Source of the DNA: JAVJRN01 sp040218415
GTDB taxonomy: Bacteria; Bacteroidota; Bacteroidia; Cytophagales; Cyclobacteriaceae
NCBI GenBank assembly: GCA_040218415.1
Contig: JAVJRN010000029.1
Location: 124,001 to 188,000 of the forward strand
Reading direction: 5' to 3'
DNA: 64,000 nucleotides
In this document: positions 60,782 to 64,000 of the stretch, in pieces
Layout: each line of letters starts with the position of its first letter
How positions within the stretch are numbered: the first letter of the stretch is position 1
Notes under the pieces: generated by a model
Seen by the model: the letters and a program-made list of their open reading frames with translations, nothing else
Told to the model about the DNA's origin: nothing
Database searches by the model: none
Program-made: the position numbers and the translations under genes

Positions 60782-60795
60782 GTCGAATGCGGCGG
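60782..60795 (+). repeat. 14-bp copy of tRNA-Ser D-arm/anticodon-stem sequence
   Basis: GTCGAATGCGGCGG occurs here and again inside tRNA-Ser at 60871-60884. The bases before it (TGGCCGAGTG) also resemble the tRNA-Ser start of the D arm (TGGCAGAGTG), but with about 14 extra bases between. It may be a decayed partial tRNA copy. Confidence 0.5.
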
Positions 60796-60853
60796 AATAG
60801 CCATTGCAAGTTGGAGTAGAAACAACTACTTAAAAAATGTTAGCAAAGATCAT

Positions 60854-60938
60854 AGAGGAGTGGCAGAGTGGTCGAATGCGGCGGTCTTGAAAACCGTTGT
60901 ACCGTGAGGTACCGGGGGTTCGAATCCCTCCTCCTCTG
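60854..60938 (+). tRNA. tRNA-Ser(TGA)
   Basis: Acceptor arms AGAGGAG (60854-60860) and CTCCTCT (60931-60937) pair perfectly, with discriminator G at 60938. The D arm GCAGAGTGGTCGAATGCGGC, the anticodon loop CTTGAAA with TGA at 60888-60890, a long variable arm (TGTACCGTGAGGTACCG) and the T arm GGGGGTTCGAATCCCTC are all present, as in class II tRNAs. It reads UCA codons. CCA is not encoded. It has its own promoter and terminator. Confidence 0.97.
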
Positions 60939-60940
60939 CA

Positions 60941-60975
60941 AAAAAGCCCTTATACATATTGTATGAGGGCTTTTT
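60941..60975 (+). terminator. Terminator after tRNA-Ser
   Basis: AAAAAGCCCTTATAC pairs with GTATGAGGGCTTTTT (one G-U pair) around a 5-base loop, ending in a T-run. It begins two bases after the tRNA discriminator. Confidence 0.88.
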
Positions 60976-61021
60976 GATTATAGAGGGGCAAACATGGGGG
61001 TCAACAAATCTATTGCAATTC

Positions 61022-61759
61022 TTATTCAGCACCCAATATTTCATTTCCAGAACTATTGAATATGAAAGTTTTTGAAATCTGCTGCTCTGCATTATTCAGA
61101 ATAGGATTTTTGATTTTGTAAAGAACTTTTGCAGTCATTGAAAGAATAGAATCTTGTTTCAAAGATTCAAGTGAATCAAGGCTATTTATATTTTTCACCC
61201 AATCATACAAAATTTCTTCACGCCTCGTCGATTCTGGATTTGAAATACTGTAAGACAAGTTTTCTAATTTCCTTACAAGGTATGCAGCCTGTACGCTATC
61301 ACCCGCACTTTTATTTAGTAATTCAATATGGCTTGTTCTGCTACTGTCTAATTCCTGAATCTGCTTTTTTGCATCAATCACATTTTGTTTTAATTGATCT
61401 ACCTGATCAGTTACTCCCATTCTTCTATAGCCGGCAATGTATTCATTTGTACTTTTAATGAAATCTTCATTCTTATTAATTGCATAATCATAATAGCGAT
61501 CAATACCCTTAACTTCTAATTCAATCAGTTCCCAATTATTTGACCTTGAATCAGCAACATTTGCCCGAACCTCTGATGTGATTTCTCTTTGATACAAGGT
61601 ATCTGACCATTGAAAGCTTATCAACTCAAAACTTAAATCTGTTTTTGTGTCTCCTATGGTTTGAACATAATCAGCAATTAACAATTCCTGCTGCGATGGC
61701 TCTGGACTACATGAGAATATTATTGAAATGGGAATGAGTAAAAATACAATTCTTTGCAT
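61022..61759 (-). CDS. Predicted lipoprotein of unknown function
   Basis: A 245-residue exported protein. The ATG at 61759 gives a lipoprotein signal (MQRIVFLLIPISIIFS|C, Cys17) and is preferred over an upstream start. The mature part is helical and charged, with a probable coiled coil (about 95-145 of the mature protein; VTDQVDQLKQNVIDAKKQI). I do not recognise a family. It is the first gene after tRNA-Ser and could be cargo of an element inserted there. An inverted repeat lies right before its start. Confidence 0.65.
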   Translation of the reverse strand: MQRIVFLLIPISIIFSCSPEPSQQELLIADYVQTIGDTKTDLSFELISFQWSDTLYQREITSEVRANVADSRSNNWELIELEVKGIDRYYDYAINKNEDFIKSTNEYIAGYRRMGVTDQVDQLKQNVIDAKKQIQELDSSRTSHIELLNKSAGDSVQAAYLVRKLENLSYSISNPESTRREEILYDWVKNINSLDSLESLKQDSILSMTAKVLYKIKNPILNNAEQQISKTFIFNSSGNEILGAE

Positions 61760-61763
61760 AACG

Positions 61764-61793
61764 TTAACTATTATTAGATTTGACAATAGTTAA
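61764..61793. promoter_or_regulatory. Inverted repeat before the lipoprotein start
   Basis: TTAACTATT and AATAGTTAA are perfect 9-bp arms separated by 12 bases, ending four bases before the lipoprotein ATG. It may be an operator or a translation-controlling hairpin. Confidence 0.45.
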
Positions 61794-61852
61794 ATGTAGT
61801 AATAGATTTCCGCTTTGTGCAAGATGGTCTTATTTTCTTGAGTTTATATTTT

Positions 61853-62266
61853 TTATTTCTGATTTGCTAACTCTTCAAAATACTCACTTGCTTTAACGAT
61901 TCTAATCTCTTTGGACTCAGGTTTTGCTTCATGAATTATTTGAATTGATTTCCCATGTACTCTGTCAATGATTTCAAGTATGGCTTTGAATGCTCTATTG
62001 GATAATAGTTCTTCAGCTATTGCCGAAATGATCCTTGGTGACTCTGGAGAATCTTTTAGTGCTATTAGCTTTTCTTTTGGTAGTGACAAGCAAGCAATCA
62101 GCGAATCCACAATTTCTTTATGACCATACATTTGATAACCTTCGTTTTGTAAATCCTCTACCATTTGGGTAATCAATTTTTTAGGTCTTCCGTTGGGGTT
62201 CATTGTCTCGCCCTTCTCAGGTCTCATTAAATAACCTCCGTGGTTTTGCTTTTCTCTTTTCGCCAT
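61853..62266 (-). CDS. Phage/element-type protein with GRPKK motif
   Basis: A 137-residue soluble, charged protein. Its N-terminus has MNPNGRPKKLITQMVEDLQ, a motif (N-P-x-G-R-P) common at the start of small phage and plasmid proteins (DUF5681-like and terminase-small-like groups), followed by a helical body (SPRIISAIAEELLSNRAFKAILEIIDRVHGKSIQ). The RVHGK segment is also typical of that group. It might bind DNA. It lies in a minus-strand gene series with HTH proteins. Exact family uncertain. Confidence 0.55.
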   Translation of the reverse strand: MAKREKQNHGGYLMRPEKGETMNPNGRPKKLITQMVEDLQNEGYQMYGHKEIVDSLIACLSLPKEKLIALKDSPESPRIISAIAEELLSNRAFKAILEIIDRVHGKSIQIIHEAKPESKEIRIVKASEYFEELANQK

Positions 62267-62331
62267 TGTGCCGATGTTTTACCGATGTTCTTTTAATTAA
62301 AAAAATTACAACTTCATTGAACAAATGATTT

Positions 62332-63111
62332 TCAATGATTCTTTACCTTCCCCTTATAACCCCTTCTATTATACTTCTTTTTTTTTCCAGAGCGATACTT
62401 TAACAGAGGAGTAACATGATCAGGTAGTCGCTTAATCACCTTCCCATTCATTATGAGAATCCCGTTGTTTTCTTTTTGAATGGATTTGAAAAAAGGGTAA
62501 TCTTCAACCTTTACTGAAAGGACTTTATACTTATGTTTTATAACAACAAAACCATCTGTTAGGGCTTTCTTTTTCCACTCATGAGCCGTTGTAGTGGTTA
62601 CTCCTAAAATCTTTTCAATACTTTTGTGTGATAAAGGAAAAGAAGCGGAAACCGTCACTCTTTGATACGAACATCCCTTTTCATGCCCTGAGTGATTTAT
62701 GGTTTCCGCTATGCTTTTTAATTGCTGAACATTCACTAAATGCCCTAAAAATGCCCCGAGCAGATAGCCCTTCCAACAGTCGAACCAATCACAATTGAAT
62801 TCAACCATTCTATCGTGATTAGTGGTTAAATAATTACCATTGATTAGCCAAAGTGATCGGATGTAAATCACATCTTCTGAAGCTCCTAACCACCCTCTTT
62901 CAATCAATTTATTGATGTGCTTAGACACTGTTTTTGTTGTCCAATTTAGCCTCCTAGACAAGTGATTAATCAAACATGAGTTATTCACAGCATAACCATC
63001 TGTTATAACATTGAGGAGGAGATAAACCTTAAACTCATTAATCATTCGGTTTCTCAACACAAATTGAATCACATCAATTGGAATCCACTTCAACCCTGCC
63101 ATTACTACCAA
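62332..63111 (-). CDS. Winged-helix DNA-binding protein, possibly replication-related
   Basis: A 259-residue basic protein. Two helix-turn-helix-like regions are visible: LSRRLNWTTKTVSKHINKLIERGWLG (about 51-76) and LSHKSIEKILGVTTTTAHEWKKKALTDGFV (about 160-190). The C-terminus is very basic (KYRSGKKKKYNRRGYKGKVKNH). This pattern is found in replication-initiation or regulatory proteins of integrative elements, but no firm family is recognised. Its start overlaps the upstream HTH gene by seven bases; an ATG three codons later is also possible. Confidence 0.6.
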   Translation of the reverse strand: MVVMAGLKWIPIDVIQFVLRNRMINEFKVYLLLNVITDGYAVNNSCLINHLSRRLNWTTKTVSKHINKLIERGWLGASEDVIYIRSLWLINGNYLTTNHDRMVEFNCDWFDCWKGYLLGAFLGHLVNVQQLKSIAETINHSGHEKGCSYQRVTVSASFPLSHKSIEKILGVTTTTAHEWKKKALTDGFVVIKHKYKVLSVKVEDYPFFKSIQKENNGILIMNGKVIKRLPDHVTPLLKYRSGKKKKYNRRGYKGKVKNH

Positions 63112-63386
63112 AGACTGAATTGTGCTTGACTCTGAAATTTTTCAGGGTTACTTGTCAATAACTCCACTGGAATATTTGAGTATTGACATTTTCCAATTTT
63201 ATAAACGGCAACCCGTTGGTTTTTCATGAGGTCGTGAACCCTCCATGTGACACTATTGATTCGGATCCCGAGAACGAAAGCGATTTCATTTCGGGAAGCA
63301 TCCTTATTTGACAAGTAGGCCACAATGAGTCTGTTTTGCCTATCTTTGTCATCACTGTTGTTGAGGCTGTTCTCTGATTTACTCAT
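63105..63386 (-). CDS. Small helix-turn-helix protein
   Basis: A 93-residue soluble protein with a central HTH (about 22-57): RLIVAYLSNKDASRNEIAFVLGIRINSVTWRVHDLMKNQRVAVYK shows the A-x3-G turn and a wing-like end, although written as a description only the two helices are certain. It is translationally coupled to both neighbours (eight-base overlap upstream, seven downstream), suggesting a joint role in control of the element. Family not recognised. Confidence 0.55.
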   Translation of the reverse strand: MSKSENSLNNSDDKDRQNRLIVAYLSNKDASRNEIAFVLGIRINSVTWRVHDLMKNQRVAVYKIGKCQYSNIPVELLTSNPEKFQSQAQFSLW

Positions 63387-63663
63387 GGTTCAGCCTCTTT
63401 TTATTTGCCTCAAAAAATGCTTGTACCTCCTCTGCTTCAAATATGGTTTTGCGGCCAATTTTAGCAAATGGTAGGTCACCGGATCGCATGAGTGAATGAA
63501 CAGTACCTAATGAGATTTTAAAACGACTACATACTTCTTTTCGAGTAAGTTTCTCGTTTTCAACCTTTACGGGATTCGAAGGTTTCTGACTGATTTTTAA
63601 GTCAATGAGGAGGCTTTCAATTACCTCCAAACGCTTATCAATAGTTTGGAATGGATTAGTCAT
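63379..63663 (-). CDS. Excisionase-like helix-turn-helix protein
   Basis: A 94-residue protein with a MerR-like HTH of the excisionase type (HTH_17): LTRKEVCSRFKISLGTVHSLMRSGDLPFAKIGRKTIF (about 39-75), where the FAKIGRKTIF wing is typical. Such proteins are found in Bacteroidota conjugative transposons beside integrase genes and help excision or control transcription. The N-terminus (IDKRLEVIESLLIDLKIS) is a short coiled helix. It heads the coupled series running to 62332. Confidence 0.75.
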   Translation of the reverse strand: MTNPFQTIDKRLEVIESLLIDLKISQKPSNPVKVENEKLTRKEVCSRFKISLGTVHSLMRSGDLPFAKIGRKTIFEAEEVQAFFEANKKRLNHE

Positions 63664-63718
63664 GAGCTATCGTTTAAATGATGATAGCCCAAAGTGAACG
63701 AATAGGAATTACCTGAAT

Positions 63719-64000
63719 TTACCCTGAATTCCTTTTGGTAATTACCAATTTCTCCAACTGTGGTTTGAACTCATTATAAGCTTTAGAAACATTAGTTACG
63801 GTCTTTCCATCTGGCGGTAATTTCAAGCTTGGTATAGACAGGTTTAAGGCCTCCACTATGTCTTTTCGGGTGTATGTTGAGAGTAATCTCAAGGCATCAA
63901 CAAACGCCGCAATTGAACCCTTATTTCCATGTTTAAGAGCATACTCATTTTGATCATTTAAAATAGGTGGGTCTGTTTCAAGTAAAACATGAACGTTATC
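63719..64000 (-). CDS. Hypothetical protein, 3' part
   Basis: An open frame enters from beyond the window end and runs 93 codons to a TAA at 63719-63721. The visible C-terminal part contains KHGNKGSIAAFVDALRLLSTYTRKDIVEALNLSIPSL, a helical segment, and ends in KRNSG. The upstream part, and therefore the family, is not visible. It is separated from the excisionase-like gene by 55 bases and is in the same orientation, so it is likely part of the same element. Confidence 0.55.
   Translation of the reverse strand, partial: DNVHVLLETDPPILNDQNEYALKHGNKGSIAAFVDALRLLSTYTRKDIVEALNLSIPSLKLPPDGKTVTNVSKAYNEFKPQLEKLVITKRNSG

Larger units (their letters stand above)
60503..60853. other. Gap before tRNA-Ser, with promoter and tRNA-like fragment
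   Basis: About 350 bases. The right part holds a consensus promoter (60695-60724) and a piece sharing 14 identical bases with the tRNA-Ser (60782-60795), both described separately. Short frames here (for example one running into the tRNA) are not convincing genes. Confidence 0.5.

Noticed and set aside
60722..60907. A 61-codon plus-strand ORF running into tRNA-Ser
   Set aside because: It starts with TTG, overlaps the tRNA and its second half is only tRNA sequence; the promoter and tRNA explain the region better.

Overview
The window looks like the chromosome of a low-GC member of the Bacteroidota, most likely a marine-type Cytophagales relative. Evidence: no clear Shine-Dalgarno sequences, frequent TTG starts, promoters of the TTG-N19/20-TAnnTTTG type, and gene families typical of the phylum (WbqC, DUF3108, head-GIN/DUF2807, a membrane VWA protein, rny next to zapA). 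No genus can be assigned from sequence alone.

Region 1 (1-33.6 kb) is mostly housekeeping: zapA (3' end), rny, a GNAT enzyme, an M28 peptidase lipid-free exoprotein, a Na+/alanine-type symporter, a frameshifted rarA, a DMT transporter, threonine aldolase, sucD, lpdA, fabG, a membrane VWA protein, clpC, WbqC and Sua5. Inside it are less ordinary items. One is a three-gene operon of a pentulose-phosphate-epimerase/CBS fusion, a DAHP synthase and a KdsC-like phosphatase (10.4-12.9 kb). Another is a Xre/ParS-RES toxin-antitoxin pair with a near-consensus promoter (14.8-15.8 kb). A methionine operon metY-metX-hom (18.0-21.3 kb) follows a promoter, a SAM riboswitch and a previously unannotated 36-codon leader ORF ending in CCCACCC. 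Two paralogous stand-alone C2-like proteins lie at 23.4 and 28.5 kb.

Region 2 (33.8-42.8 kb) reads as a sphingolipid (or related sulfonolipid) locus. The plus strand carries a serine-palmitoyltransferase-like enzyme, a CerR-like SDR, a bCerS-like GNAT acyltransferase and a private fatty-acid elongation set (FabL-type enoyl reductase, FabZ-like dehydratase, KAS II and ACP), mostly overlapping or abutting. Converging on it is a minus-strand operon of an SQD2-like glycosyltransferase, a DUF3108 protein and a desaturase strikingly like the eukaryotic sphingolipid delta-4 desaturase. The two transcripts collide at a perfect 32-nt palindrome that also encodes the desaturase C-terminus. The genes could together make an acyl chain, condense it with an amino acid, reduce and N-acylate the base, desaturate it and glycosylate it.

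Region 3 (43-57.4 kb) is a surface-glycan locus: GT4, GT2, GT-C and two PLOD-like glycosyltransferases (one fused to a GT-D domain), a LPG-synthase-type membrane protein, a SyrD/PvdE-type ABC exporter, a methyltransferase-like protein and a Wzi-like outer-membrane protein. The part from about 52.7 to 55.9 kb is AT-rich with long non-coding gaps, suggesting accessory DNA. A promoter plus terminator-like hairpin precedes the GT-C operon.

Region 4 (57.4-60.5 kb) holds a phosphopantetheinyl transferase, mltG, a thioesterase and a YihY/BrkB protein. A tRNA-Ser(TGA) at 60.9 kb, with its own promoter and terminator, marks the probable left edge of an integrated element. To its right are minus-strand genes for a lipoprotein, a GRP-motif phage-like protein, two winged-helix/HTH proteins, an excisionase-like HTH protein and a truncated ORF. 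No integrase is visible before the window ends.
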